A stretch of DNA of 64,000 nt from Kineosporia babensis (GCF_021129305.1 NZ_JAJOMB010000008.1:124001-188000); one strand, 5' to 3'. Counted from the stretch's first letter, positions 40,313-52,132 are shown. Numbers and translations: made by a program. Notes: generated from the sequence alone by a model not told the origin.

Positions 40313-41869
40313 ATGACGCAGACCACGAACAACCACGACGAGAACTCCTACTCCTGGGCCCGTCGCCCGGGTGAGGACTCGTCCGGCACCAACCCGGCCG
40401 CGGGTGCGCAGACTTCCGCCCCGGCCGGCCCGACCAGCAACAACAACGCCGGGTACCCCTACGGTGCGCAGGGTCAGCCCGCCGCTCCGTACGGGCAGCA
40501 GCCGGCGCAGTACGGACAGCCGCAGTACGGGCAGCAGCCGGTCAGCGGCGCTTTCGGAGGAGCTTTCAACAGCAACTCCGCCGCCTCGGGCGGTACGCAG
40601 ACCCTGCCCGCCTACCCGGCGACCGACCAGAACCAGACCGGCCCCCTGCCGCAGAGCGGCTTCGGCGCCGGCGGTCAGCCGCCGCAGCCGCCCAAGCAGC
40701 GGCGTGGGCTGGGGCAGCCCGGCTGGCGCGGAACGATCGCGACCGGTCTCGGTGCGGCCCTGATCGCCAGCCTGCTCACCGCCGGCGTGGTGATCGCCAC
40801 CCAGGACGACAGCCCGGCCACCGGCGCGCTCTCCAGCACCTCGCAGAGCGACGAGCCCGCCGCCGAGGCCCCGGTCACCAGCAGCAACTCGCAGAACCCG
40901 GACTGGAAGGCCGTGGCCTCCGCGGTCGAGCCCAGCGTGGTCTCGGTGCAGATGACCAGCGGCCAGTCCGGGGGTGAGGGCTCCGGCGTCATCCTGGACG
41001 CCGACGGCCGGATCGTCACCAACAACCACGTGGTCTCCGGTGCCCAGGAGATCATGGTGGTGCTGAACGACGGGCGGAAGTACAGCGCCAAGATCGTCGG
41101 CACCGACGCGGCCACCGACCTGGCCGTGATCCAGCTGGAGAACCCGCCCAGCGACCTGAAGCCGGCCAGTCTGGGCACCACCGCCTCGGTCGGGGTGGGT
41201 GACTCGGTGATGGCCGTCGGCAACCCGCTGGGGCTGGCCGGCACGGTCACCACCGGCATCGTCAGCGCGCTGGACCGGCCGGTGACCACCTCCGCCTCGG
41301 AGTCGCAGAGCTCCGCCGGTGACAGCGGTACCCCGGTGGTCACCAACGCGATCCAGACCGACGCCGCGGTGAACCCCGGCAACAGCGGTGGCGCCCTGGT
41401 GAACGCGCAGGGCCAGCTGATCGGGATCAACTCCTCGATCGCGACGCTGAGCCAGAGCAGCGGTTTCGGCCAGCAGAGCAGCAGCCAGTCCGGCAGCATC
41501 GGCCTGGGCTTCGCGATCCCGGTCGACCAGGTCAAGGACATCACCAACCAGCTGATCGAGAACGGCAGCGCCCAGCACCCCTGGCTGGGTATCACGCTCG
41601 GCGACACCACCGTGGCGGTGGACAACGCCCAGCGCGACGGTTCCTCGGTCGAGTCCGTGGTGGCCGACTCCCCCGCCGCCGAGGCCGGGCTGAAGCAGGG
41701 CGACACCGTGATCGCGATCGACGGGGAGTACGTCAACGGCGCCGAGTCGCTGATGGCCCAGGTCCGCGAGCGCAGCGCGGGAACCGAAGTGACCCTCGCG
41801 ATCGTCAGAGATGGTAAGAGCCAGGACGTGAAGGTCACCCTGGGCACTCGCCCGGACAGCGCGAACTGA
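40313..41869 (+). CDS. HtrA/DegP-like trypsin-PDZ serine protease (PepD-like)
   Basis: 518 residues. The cytoplasmic N-terminus (about 140 residues) is Gln/Asn/Gly/Pro-rich with repeated YGQQP-type units. One membrane anchor follows (GTIATGLGAALIASLLTAGVVIA). The outward trypsin-like domain has the triad His239 (TNNHVVSG), Asp269 (ATDLAV) and Ser358 (NPGNSGGALVN). A single PDZ domain closes it (ERSAGTEVTLAIVRDGKSQDVKVTLG). It degrades or refolds damaged envelope proteins. The ATG at 40313 has GAGGG eight bases before. The box at 40224 suggests control by the MprAB-like pair. A strong terminator follows. Confidence 0.94.
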   Translation: MTQTTNNHDENSYSWARRPGEDSSGTNPAAGAQTSAPAGPTSNNNAGYPYGAQGQPAAPYGQQPAQYGQPQYGQQPVSGAFGGAFNSNSAASGGTQTLPAYPATDQNQTGPLPQSGFGAGGQPPQPPKQRRGLGQPGWRGTIATGLGAALIASLLTAGVVIATQDDSPATGALSSTSQSDEPAAEAPVTSSNSQNPDWKAVASAVEPSVVSVQMTSGQSGGEGSGVILDADGRIVTNNHVVSGAQEIMVVLNDGRKYSAKIVGTDAATDLAVIQLENPPSDLKPASLGTTASVGVGDSVMAVGNPLGLAGTVTTGIVSALDRPVTTSASESQSSAGDSGTPVVTNAIQTDAAVNPGNSGGALVNAQGQLIGINSSIATLSQSSGFGQQSSSQSGSIGLGFAIPVDQVKDITNQLIENGSAQHPWLGITLGDTTVAVDNAQRDGSSVESVVADSPAAEAGLKQGDTVIAIDGEYVNGAESLMAQVRERSAGTEVTLAIVRDGKSQDVKVTLGTRPDSAN

Positions 41870-41978
41870 TCTCCACAACCGACCGTCCGCCCTCGATCCC
41901 CCACCCGGGGGCGGATGGTTCCGGCGGCCGTCCCCCCACGGCCGCCCCAGCGAAAGGGCTGATCCGAGCAGCCTTTTC

Positions 41979-42024
41979 CGCCGGGCCCCGGTGATGCTGA
42001 GCATCGCCGGGGCCCGGCGTTTTT
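41979..42024 (+). terminator. Strong intrinsic terminator after the HtrA-like gene
   Basis: A stem of about 19 bp (left arm from 41979, right arm ending 42019) is capped by CTGA and followed by TTTTT. Confidence 0.9.
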
Positions 42025-42224
42025 GCCTGGCGGCCGGAATAACCCACAGAGTTATCCACAAGGGCCTCAACCTGTGGACAACTTTCCGGTGGTTCTCGCC
42101 CGGGGTGCCATGGTTTTCCCACACCACCTGAACCGGTGGTTGTGCACTTGCTCCCGTCGTCGCCGCTGGTGGCCCGGCGGCGGGGGCCGGTGCACCTCAG
42201 CATCGTGATGTGGGGGAGGCCGGC
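42025..42224 (+). promoter_or_regulatory. Intergenic region with inverted DnaA-box pair
   Basis: TTATCCACA (42052-42060) is a perfect DnaA box. TGTGGACAA (42073-42081) is TTGTCCACA on the other strand, the usual actinomycete form. The two boxes face each other across 12 bases. A TTTTCCCACA stretch follows near 42112. No gene is visible before the WXG100 gene. Confidence 0.5.
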
Positions 42225-42515
42225 ATGCCCAGGTTCGAGGTCGACAGCGCTCAGGTGGTCCAGGCGAGTGCGGCCGTGCAGGGGTCGGCGCAGCAGATCG
42301 GCACCGAGGTCGACCGGATGATGCGGCATCTCGTGCAGCTGCAGGCAGGATGGAGCGGCTCCGCGGCCACCTCGTTCCAGTCGGTGATCAACGAGTGGCG
42401 GGTTACTCAGGAGCGAGTGCGCCTGACCCTGGAGGACATCCAGGCCGCGCTGGCCCAGGCCGGGCGGCAGTACCAGGAGGTCGAGGACTCAGCGGTGCGG
42501 ATGTTCACGGCCTGA
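42225..42515 (+). CDS. WXG100 family (ESAT-6-like) protein
   Basis: 96 residues, the standard length. It forms a helical hairpin with the central W-x-G turn as WSGSAATSFQ, flanked by VQASAAVQGSAQQIGTEVDRMMRHLVQLQAG and a second helix ERVRLTLEDIQAALAQAGRQYQEVEDSAVRMF. The C-terminal YxxxE-like element is YQEVE. Such proteins are dimeric substrates of ESX/type VII secretion. No ESX core gene is in this window, so it is an orphan whose secretion depends on a system elsewhere. ATG at 42225 with GGAGG six bases before. The stop codon lies inside the first copy of a tandem repeat. Confidence 0.9.
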   Translation: MPRFEVDSAQVVQASAAVQGSAQQIGTEVDRMMRHLVQLQAGWSGSAATSFQSVINEWRVTQERVRLTLEDIQAALAQAGRQYQEVEDSAVRMFTA

Positions 42516-42643
42516 TCGCGGCCCTGATCGCGGCCCTGATCGCGGCCCTGATCGCGGCCCTGATCGCGGCCCTGATCGCGGCCCTGATCGCGGCCCTGAT
42601 CGCGGCCCTGATCGCGGCCCTGATCGCGGCCCTGATCGCGGCC
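42512..42643 (+). repeat. 12-bp tandem repeat, 11 copies
   Basis: The unit CTGATCGCGGCC is repeated 11 times without a change. The first copy includes the TGA stop of the WXG100 gene. Each unit holds GATC. A hairpin (GGCTCC/GGAGCC) follows directly. Confidence 0.95.
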
Positions 42644-42671
42644 GGCTCCTGGATGGAGCCCGGCCGCCCCA
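42644..42671 (+). terminator. Hairpin after the tandem repeat
   Basis: GGCTCC-TGGAT-GGAGCC with flanking G/C pairs forms a short stem after the repeat; probably the end of the WXG100 transcript. No T-tract. Confidence 0.4.
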
Positions 42672-42812
42672 AAACGCAGCCGCCGCGAGCCTTCCCCTTT
42701 GAGGAGCTCGCGGCGGTTGCTGTCGGCCGGACGATGGCCTGCCGGGTCAGTCAAGACGGGACCTCTCGACTGCCCCAGCAGGCCGTTCAAGTCCGGCCTC
42801 GGGGAGAATGAG

Positions 42813-43031
42813 TCAGTGCGCGGACGACGGCAGGGGGTTCGGAACCTCCCAGACCATGGCCAGCTTGCGGCCGCCCTTGCCGTCCGGCAGCTTCACCCAG
42901 TGGGCCACCGGACGCAGGGGCGATGCCCCGAACCACTCCGGGTGCCCCTGCAGCGACGTGCCGGTCGCTGCGGAAGTCGATTCCGTAGACGACGCGGCAG
43001 AAACTGAATCAAGACCGTAGAGACGCTTCAT
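42813..43031 (-). CDS. Short hypothetical protein
   Basis: 72 residues. It starts MKRLYGLDSVSAASSTEST, then HPEWFGASPLRPVAHWVKLPDG, and ends MVWEVPNPLPSSAH. The PVAHWVxLPDG-x-AMVWEVP core resembles short conserved actinomycete proteins of unknown function. GAGAGG lies about 11 bases upstream. Further upstream on its strand are a TTGACC and a GCACTTG-GT-CAAGTGC palindrome, which could be promoter and operator. No membrane segment. I cannot name a function; it might be a false gene. Confidence 0.55.
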   Translation of the reverse strand: MKRLYGLDSVSAASSTESTSAATGTSLQGHPEWFGASPLRPVAHWVKLPDGKGGRKLAMVWEVPNPLPSSAH

Positions 43032-43077
43032 GGCTCTCTATCCACCTCTCGTTCATCTTCTGTTCACCTTCAGGTTA

Positions 43078-43093
43078 GCACTTGGTCAAGTGC
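43078..43093 (-). promoter_or_regulatory. 16-bp palindrome upstream of the 72-residue gene
   Basis: GCACTTG-GT-CAAGTGC is a perfect palindrome that overlaps a TTGACC -35-like element on the minus strand. The neighbouring TTAGCACT recalls half of a CIRCE, but the spacing does not fit. Confidence 0.4.
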
Positions 43094-43163
43094 AGCGGTA
43101 CTGGAGGTGCGGCTGCGGCACTTCGGGGACCCGGGATGCAGTCCGTGACGAGCGCTGCTGCTT

Positions 43164-43990
43164 TTGTCATCAGAGCACGTCAACTGGCATTTGAGCAGTC
43201 CGCCACCCGGGCGAGGAGCACCGCCGGAACTGCCGGAAAGTGATCAGCGAGGAACCGGTCACACTCCCCCGGAAGACCGCCCCAACCGTCCGCAAGCCCC
43301 AGAAAGCCATCCCTCGACCTGCGCCTTTACCCAGCACCCAGCCATCTCGCCACATCCAGTCGCCCGGGGCGGGTGGGCGCCCCAAGCGTTGCGACGCGCA
43401 CGGACCCAGCCACCCAAGCCATCTCGGTCGCCTCGACCATCTCGCTCCCCCAACAACCCGGCACCTCAGCACCTCGGCTCCCCAGCCACCTCAGCCGCCT
43501 CGACCACTTCAGCCGCTTCAGCCTTCTCGACCATCTCGGTCTCCTGAGCAACCCAGCCACCTCAGGCTCCAGGCTCCCGGCTCCCGGCAGCCACCTCGAC
43601 CACTTCAGCCACCTCGACCTTCTCGACCATCTCGGTCTCCCGAGCAACCCAGCCACCTCAGGCTCCTGGCTCCCGGCAGCCACCTCGACCACTTCAGCCT
43701 TCCCAACCATCTCGGTCTCCCGAGCAACCCAGCCACCTCAGGCTCCCGGCTCCTTGCAGCCACCTCGACCACCTCGAGCACCAATCGCCTCGACCTCCCA
43801 GACCTCCTTGGTCGCCCGGGTGCTCCAGTCGGTCTCGGTTTCCCCGCCCCACCATCTGGTGCCGCTGGTGGATCACCCAGCGGACAAGAACTGGGCATCG
43901 GGTTTTGTGTACACATGGCACCGCTGGTACTCGATGTACGCAATGTCGGTGACTGCTTACGGGCTGGTCGGTGGCGAAGGCGAGCATGAC
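43164..43990. repeat. C/T-rich imperfect long tandem repeats, probably non-coding
   Basis: The + strand is strongly pyrimidine-rich. About four imperfect copies of an 80-97 base unit lie between about 43430 and 43780, marked by CCATCTCG at 43438, 43531, 43628 and 43708. The spacings of 93, 97 and 80 do not keep one reading frame, so the long open frames here on both strands are not likely to be genes. From 43800 to 44109 I see no feature. Confidence 0.75.
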
Positions 43991-44109
43991 GACCATCCGC
44001 GTCCCGAGCTTCGCGAGGCAGCCGGGTGGCGGTCCGGCCGAAGCCCGGGATTGACCGCGAACCGACACATGCACCACTTGTTGTTTAGGCTGTCGAGGTG
44101 GGAACGGTG

Positions 44110-45189
44110 ATGCTCGGGCTGCCGAGGACGCGAGGCGAAGGGCGTGCTCCGGCTGTCGAGGGGCGCCCGGACGACGGCCGGCTGATCGACACGTACGGCC
44201 GGGTCGCCACCGATCTGCGGGTCAGCCTGACCGACCGGTGCTCCCTGCGCTGCGGCTACTGCATGCCTCCCGAGGGCCTGGACTGGCTGCCGCACGAGCA
44301 GGTGCTGAGCGACGAGGAACTGATCCGGCTGATCTCGCTGGCGGTGAACGAGCTCGGGGTCGAAGAGGTGCGCTTCACCGGCGGCGAGCCGCTGCTGCGC
44401 AAGGGCCTGGAGCGGATCATCGAGGCCACCACGCAGCTCACCACCCAGACCGGGCGCACCCCGGTCACCGCGCTGACCACCAACGGCGTGGGGCTGGACA
44501 AGCGGGCGCGGGGGCTGGCGCGGGCCGGGCTGGCCCGGATCAACGTCTCGCTGGACACCCTGGACCCGGAGCGCTTCCACCAGATCACCCGGCGCGATCG
44601 GCATCGGGACGTGCTGGCCGGGCTGGAGGCTGCGGTCGCGGCGGGCATGCAGCCGGTCAAGGTGAATGCGGTGCTGCTGCCCGGGATGAACGAGGACGAG
44701 GCCGTGCCTCTGGTCCGCTGGGCTCTGGGCCAGGGCTACCAGCTGCGGTTCATCGAGCAGATGCCGCTGGACGCGCAGGGCGCCTGGCAGCGTGGGCAGA
44801 TGGTCACGGCCGAGGACATCCAGCGCGCCCTGGCCGAGGAGTTCGAGCTGGTCCCGACCGATCCGCGCGCTCGCGGAGCCTCACCGGCCCAGACCTGGAC
44901 CGCGCGCTCGAAGGACGGGCTGGAGGGCACGGTGGGCATCATCGCCTCGGTGACCCGGCCGTTCTGCGGCGACTGCGACCGCACCCGGCTCACCGCCGAC
45001 GGGCAGATCCGCAACTGCCTGTTCGCCCGCGGCGAGACCGACCTGCGGGCGGTGCTGCGCGAGGGCGGCGACGACGCCGAGCTGGCCCGGATCTGGCGGG
45101 CGGCGATGTGGGGCAAGGCGGCCGGGCACGGGATCAACGACACCTCGTTCATCCAGCCGGACCGCCCGATGAGCGCGATCGGAGGCTGA
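44110..45189 (+). CDS. moaA: GTP 3',8-cyclase (molybdenum cofactor step 1)
   Basis: 359 residues of the radical SAM superfamily. The N-terminal iron-sulfur cluster is C44-x3-C48-x2-C51 (CSLRCGYC). The C-terminal cluster is in RPFCGDCDRTRLTADGQIRNC. The C-terminal GG tail needed for cyclisation is present (SAIGG). FTGGEPLLRKGL and NVSLDTLDPERF are standard family stretches. It makes 3',8-cyclo-GTP from GTP. ATG at 44110 with AGGTGG eight bases before; a GTG at 44098 is in frame but lacks a proper site. moaD follows after 6 bp. Confidence 0.96.
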   Translation: MLGLPRTRGEGRAPAVEGRPDDGRLIDTYGRVATDLRVSLTDRCSLRCGYCMPPEGLDWLPHEQVLSDEELIRLISLAVNELGVEEVRFTGGEPLLRKGLERIIEATTQLTTQTGRTPVTALTTNGVGLDKRARGLARAGLARINVSLDTLDPERFHQITRRDRHRDVLAGLEAAVAAGMQPVKVNAVLLPGMNEDEAVPLVRWALGQGYQLRFIEQMPLDAQGAWQRGQMVTAEDIQRALAEEFELVPTDPRARGASPAQTWTARSKDGLEGTVGIIASVTRPFCGDCDRTRLTADGQIRNCLFARGETDLRAVLREGGDDAELARIWRAAMWGKAAGHGINDTSFIQPDRPMSAIGG

Positions 45190-45195
45190 GAACCC

Positions 45196-45450
45196 ATGAG
45201 CAACATGATCACCATCCGTTACTTTGCCGGAGCCCGGGCCGCCTCCGGAGTCGAGTCCGAGCAGCTCGCGGTGACCGGGCCGATGCCGCTGGCCGAGGTC
45301 GCCGGCGTGCTCGGCGAGCGCCACGGACAGGCCCTGGAACGGGTGCTGCAGGCCTCGTCGTTCCTGATCGACGAGGTCTCCGGAGACCGCGGCCGGGTGG
45401 TGCCGGTGGGCGCCGTGGTCGACGTTCTCCCACCATTTGCCGGGGGTTGA
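45196..45450 (+). CDS. moaD: Molybdopterin synthase sulfur carrier subunit
   Basis: 84 residues with the beta-grasp fold of ThiS/MoaD. The C-terminal double glycine that becomes the thiocarboxylate is present (LPPFAGG), with VVPVGAVVDVLPPFAGG as the usual last strand. It donates sulfur to precursor Z in the complex with MoaE. It is cotranscribed with moaA; moaE lies further on (47281-47757) on the other strand. Confidence 0.93.
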   Translation: MSNMITIRYFAGARAASGVESEQLAVTGPMPLAEVAGVLGERHGQALERVLQASSFLIDEVSGDRGRVVPVGAVVDVLPPFAGG

Positions 45451-45693
45451 GGACTCAGGAAGCTCCCAGCCGACCGTTGCCCTCCCGTGACCGTTCCGAC
45501 GGGTGACAGTGTCCCGGCTGTCGTAGTCTGAGTTCGGGCCGGCTGATGCCGGGCCCATCGCAGGTCCCCCGTTGTCGGCTCTTCCAGCTGTGGGTGACCA
45601 CGGCTCAGCCGACGCGGCAATGTCGCCGTGCGTGACCAAAGTTGATCGATCCGGCGGATCGGTCCACCACGTCGAAGCAGGAGACATCGTTCG
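45451..45693 (+). other. Structured leader region upstream of the glycosyltransferase gene
   Basis: GTCGGCT (45574-45580) pairs with AGCCGAC (45607-45613) around an inner GTGG-GTGA-CCAC hairpin (45590-45601). A TAGTCT at 45524 is a possible -10. No gene and no riboswitch class that I recognise. Confidence 0.4.
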
Positions 45694-47277
45694 GTGACGC
45701 AGACGACGGGCAGGGAGCCCGACGGGACCCTCCCGAGCGGATTGCAGCGTGCGGCGATCGAGACCGCCGCCCCGGAACGCGCCACTCGCCCCGGTGTTCT
45801 CGAGACCTTCGAGCAGCGCGCCCACGACCTACTCAGCCGGCGCTGGGCGGCCGAGGGCCTGGTCGCGGTGGTCTGCGCGGTGGTCTTCTCCTGGTGGGTC
45901 AACCGGCCCAGCCCTTGGTGGGACGAGGCCGTCACCCGGGACGTGATCTCCCGCCCGACCAGCGAGATCCTCGATCTGACGGCCCACGTCGACCTGGTCC
46001 ACGCGGCCTACTACCTGCTGGTGCACGGCCTGGTCGGGCCCACCGAGTCGTTCGTCGCGATCCGTCTGCTCTCGGTGGTCGCGGCCACCGCCACCGGCGT
46101 GCTGCTGGTGCGCCTGGGCCGCGAGCTGGGCTCCGGCCGGGTCGGTCTGGCGGCCGGCCTGCTCTGGGTGATCGCCCCGCTGGCCAGCCGCTACGCCCAG
46201 GAAGCGCGGCCCTACGCGATGGTCGCGCTGCTGGCCACCGCCGCCACGCTGGCCCTGGTCCGGGTCTGCCGCAAGCCCTGGCTGCGCACTCGCTGGGCGG
46301 TGTACATCGCCTGCCTGGCCGGGCTCGGCCTGCTCAACGTGATCGGCCTGACCATCCTGGCCTCACACCTGTGCTACGTGCTGGCCACCTCGGCGCCGCG
46401 GGTTCGGCTGCGCTGGTACCTGGCCGCCGGCTCGGCCGTCACCCTGCTCAGCCCGCTGCTGTACTTCTCCAGCACGCAGAGCGGTCAGGTGGCCTGGCTG
46501 CCGGTGCCCGCACTGGAGCGGCTCAGTGGCTTCTTCGAGGCCCAGTACGAGACCACCTGGCTGGTCGTCGGCCTGCTGGTGCTGGCCTTCGCCGGGCTCG
46601 GCCGGGGCACCCACAACCCGGCGCTGGCCCTGGGCCTGACCTGGGCCGTGCTGCCGCCGGTGATCCTCTGGACGATCTCCCAGGTGCACCCGCTGTACGA
46701 CTGGCGCTACGTGTTCTTCACCGTGCCCGGCACCGCGCTGGCGCTGGCCTCGCTGGCCACCCTGCTGCGGGTCCGGCTGCTGCTGGTGATGCTGCTGGCG
46801 CTGGCGATCGGCGGCTACCACCTGCAGACGGTGTACCGCTGGGAGAAGACCGGGCACCACGAGAACCTGCGCGGCGTGGCCCAGGCGATCGAGGAAGGCG
46901 CCCAGCCGGACGACGCGGTGATCTTCCTGCCGGCCTCGCGGCGAGTGGTGAAACTGGCCTACCCCGAGGCGTTCGGTCAGGTGGACGACGTGGCCCTGGC
47001 CAAGAACGGCGAACAGTCGGACACCCTGTTCGGCGTCGAGGACTCGGTCGAGGACATCAAGAAGGCGCTGCGCAAGCGCACCCGGGTCTGGGTGGTCACC
47101 AGTAACGTCCGGCTGGGCGAGACCGCGGTGGAGCCTGAGCAGGACAAGGAACGCCTGCTGTACGACAGCTTCCGGGTCACCGGGGTGGAGGACCTGGGCA
47201 ACTACCAGGTCCAGCTCTACGAACGCAGCCCCAAGGAAGCGGCCGGGATCGTCGCGACCGGCGCAGCCAGCTCCTAG
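45694..47277 (+). CDS. GT-C type membrane glycosyltransferase
   Basis: 527 residues with about ten membrane segments. The first periplasmic loop has the acidic motif PSPWWDEAVTRDV, where GT-C enzymes keep their catalytic Asp/Glu, and SRYAQEARPYAMVALL lies further on, as in ArnT/PMT-like families. The C-terminal 130 residues form a soluble domain (AQAIEEGAQPDDAVIFLPASRR, etc.). It should transfer a sugar from a polyprenyl phosphate carrier to a lipid or protein outside the membrane. The substrate is unknown. It sits between moaD and moaE without a visible link to molybdenum. GTG start at 45694. Confidence 0.87.
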   Translation: MTQTTGREPDGTLPSGLQRAAIETAAPERATRPGVLETFEQRAHDLLSRRWAAEGLVAVVCAVVFSWWVNRPSPWWDEAVTRDVISRPTSEILDLTAHVDLVHAAYYLLVHGLVGPTESFVAIRLLSVVAATATGVLLVRLGRELGSGRVGLAAGLLWVIAPLASRYAQEARPYAMVALLATAATLALVRVCRKPWLRTRWAVYIACLAGLGLLNVIGLTILASHLCYVLATSAPRVRLRWYLAAGSAVTLLSPLLYFSSTQSGQVAWLPVPALERLSGFFEAQYETTWLVVGLLVLAFAGLGRGTHNPALALGLTWAVLPPVILWTISQVHPLYDWRYVFFTVPGTALALASLATLLRVRLLLVMLLALAIGGYHLQTVYRWEKTGHHENLRGVAQAIEEGAQPDDAVIFLPASRRVVKLAYPEAFGQVDDVALAKNGEQSDTLFGVEDSVEDIKKALRKRTRVWVVTSNVRLGETAVEPEQDKERLLYDSFRVTGVEDLGNYQVQLYERSPKEAAGIVATGAASS

Positions 47278-47280
47278 GAA

Positions 47281-47757
47281 CTAGGGGCAGGCCACCCATT
47301 CGTCGGTGCCGTCGCTGAGCACCTGGCGCTTCCAGATCGGCAGCTGCGCCTTCACCTCGTCGACCAGGCGCATGGCGGTCAGAAAGGCCTCCTGGCGGTG
47401 GGCGCCGGCGACCGCGACGGTCAGCGCGGCATCCCCGATGGCCAGCGTGCCGATGCGGTGCGAAACGGCAACCGCCTCAGCATCGCTGTCCGCCGTAACC
47501 TCGGCCACCACGCGCTCAATCACGGCCTGCGCGGTGGGGTGACTGACGTACTCCAGCCCCAGCACTTCGCGCCCCCCGTCGTGGTTGCGCACTACCCCGG
47601 AAAAGGTGACCACGGCGCCCGAGGACGAGCCGGCGACCAGCGCAGCCTGAGCCTCGAGGTCGAGGGGCTGATCGGTCACCAGCGCCTGGAGAACTCGCCG
47701 GGCAGGCGGGTCGATCCGGCTGGAGTCCGGCACGTGGGGCGAGGTCTGGATCGGCAC
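47281..47757 (-). CDS. moaE: Molybdopterin synthase catalytic subunit
   Basis: 158 residues, the family length. VVTFSGVVRNHDGGREVLGLEYVSH, then SHRIGTLAIGDAALTVAVAGAHRQEAF (conserved Arg) and DEVKAQLPIWKRQVLSDGTDEWV, with the two active-site lysines in KAQLPIWK. It forms the heterotetramer with MoaD and makes molybdopterin. Gene is on the minus strand, convergent with the glycosyltransferase and 3 bp from its stop. About 30 residues at the N-terminus are non-conserved. Confidence 0.94.
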   Translation of the reverse strand: MPIQTSPHVPDSSRIDPPARRVLQALVTDQPLDLEAQAALVAGSSSGAVVTFSGVVRNHDGGREVLGLEYVSHPTAQAVIERVVAEVTADSDAEAVAVSHRIGTLAIGDAALTVAVAGAHRQEAFLTAMRLVDEVKAQLPIWKRQVLSDGTDEWVACP

Positions 47758-47869
47758 CGGACCAGGGTAAACAGGTGTTGCCGACGCTGGCGCACCAGTC
47801 CGTAGGTACGCCCTCCTGGGGGCTAAGGATCCGCAATTGAGGACGGTGTGCGCGCCGAACGCTGTGGGG

Positions 47870-48502
47870 TCAGGTTACGTCGGGGCCGGGTGAGTCGATG
47901 TCGGCCCCCGAGGCCAGGTCACCGCACTCGACCAGGATCAGGTCGTCGCGGCCCCTGAGGTAGTTCCGGGCGCCCATGTCTCCGGTCGCCGTGGCGAGGA
48001 TCCCCGGCCAGTGGTCGCGACCGAGCAGGACAGGGTGGCCGGGTTGGCCGACGTAGGTGGCGTGGGCCAGTACCGAACGGACGCGTGCGGGGGCGGCTAC
48101 CGAATCGGCGGGGAACGAGGTGGCTTGAAAGGCTGCCTGCGCGGCGTGGCGGAGGCGTTCCACCACCGCGGCCGTCACGTCCGGCATGTCTACGAGGCCG
48201 ACAACCACGGCGTCCGGCGGGGAAGGAAGATCAGCAAGGTACCTCAGTCCGGCGAGCAGCGAGACCGACATACCCCCGGCCCAGCCCGCGGCGTGCACCA
48301 CCACCGCTTCGGCCGGCACCAACTCTCTGACAGCCGACCCCGCGGCCCCGGTGACCACCACAACCGGCTGACAACACGCGTCCCCCATTGCTGTTACCGC
48401 GAGCCGCACCCAAGGCACCCCGCGCGCATCGGCGACCAGACCCTTGGGCCTGCCCATCCGCGTCCCTGCGCCGGCAGCGAGCACTACCCCCGCGATCCGC
48501 AC
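47870..48502 (-). CDS. MobA/MocA-like nucleotidyltransferase
   Basis: 210 residues. N-terminal VRIAGVVLAAGAGTRMGRPKGLV is the nucleotide-binding signature LAAGxGxRMGxPK. VVGLVDMPDV (metal-binding Asp) and GQPGHPVLLGRDHW are as in MocA, which makes molybdopterin cytosine dinucleotide; the related MobA makes the guanine form. Sequence alone leans to the MocA group. GTG at 48502 is chosen: it puts the LAAG motif near the start, as is normal, and GGGGTGGGG precedes it. It lies downstream of groEL, beyond a terminator, and upstream of moaE. Confidence 0.85.
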   Translation of the reverse strand: MRIAGVVLAAGAGTRMGRPKGLVADARGVPWVRLAVTAMGDACCQPVVVVTGAAGSAVRELVPAEAVVVHAAGWAGGMSVSLLAGLRYLADLPSPPDAVVVGLVDMPDVTAAVVERLRHAAQAAFQATSFPADSVAAPARVRSVLAHATYVGQPGHPVLLGRDHWPGILATATGDMGARNYLRGRDDLILVECGDLASGADIDSPGPDVT

Positions 48503-48525
48503 TACCCCACCCCCAAAACGCCGCA

Positions 48526-48555
48526 GGGGCGGCCTTCCCGAAGGAAGACCGCCCC
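48526..48555 (-). terminator. Intrinsic terminator of groEL
   Basis: GGGGCGG/CCGCCCC with further TTCC/GGAA pairing across one mismatch and a CGAA loop. On the minus strand it is followed by GCGGCGTTTTGGGG. It separates groEL from the mocA-like gene, whose GTG is 24 bases further. Confidence 0.75.
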
Positions 48556-48575
48556 CACGAACCGGAACAGCTGGA

Positions 48576-52132
<3,557 letters not shown>

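Noticed and set aside
42052..42081. Replication origin
   Set aside because: Only two boxes, no AT-rich unwinding stretch and no dnaA/dnaN/rpmH neighbours.
42512..42643. CRISPR array
   Set aside because: The repeats are contiguous 12-mers with no spacers, and there are no cas genes.
42350..42811. Open frame coding for (Ala-Ala-Leu-Ile) repeats through the 12-bp tandem array
   Set aside because: It starts inside the WXG100 gene in another frame, and the repeat explains it.
43078..43093. CIRCE element
   Set aside because: The palindrome has a 2-base gap and CACTTG arms, unlike the 9-base-spaced GAGTGCTAA arms at groEL.
43240..44110. Overlapping + and - open frames in the C/T-rich repeat region
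   Set aside because: Repeat spacings of 93, 97 and 80 bases break the frame; no start signals and no recognisable domain.
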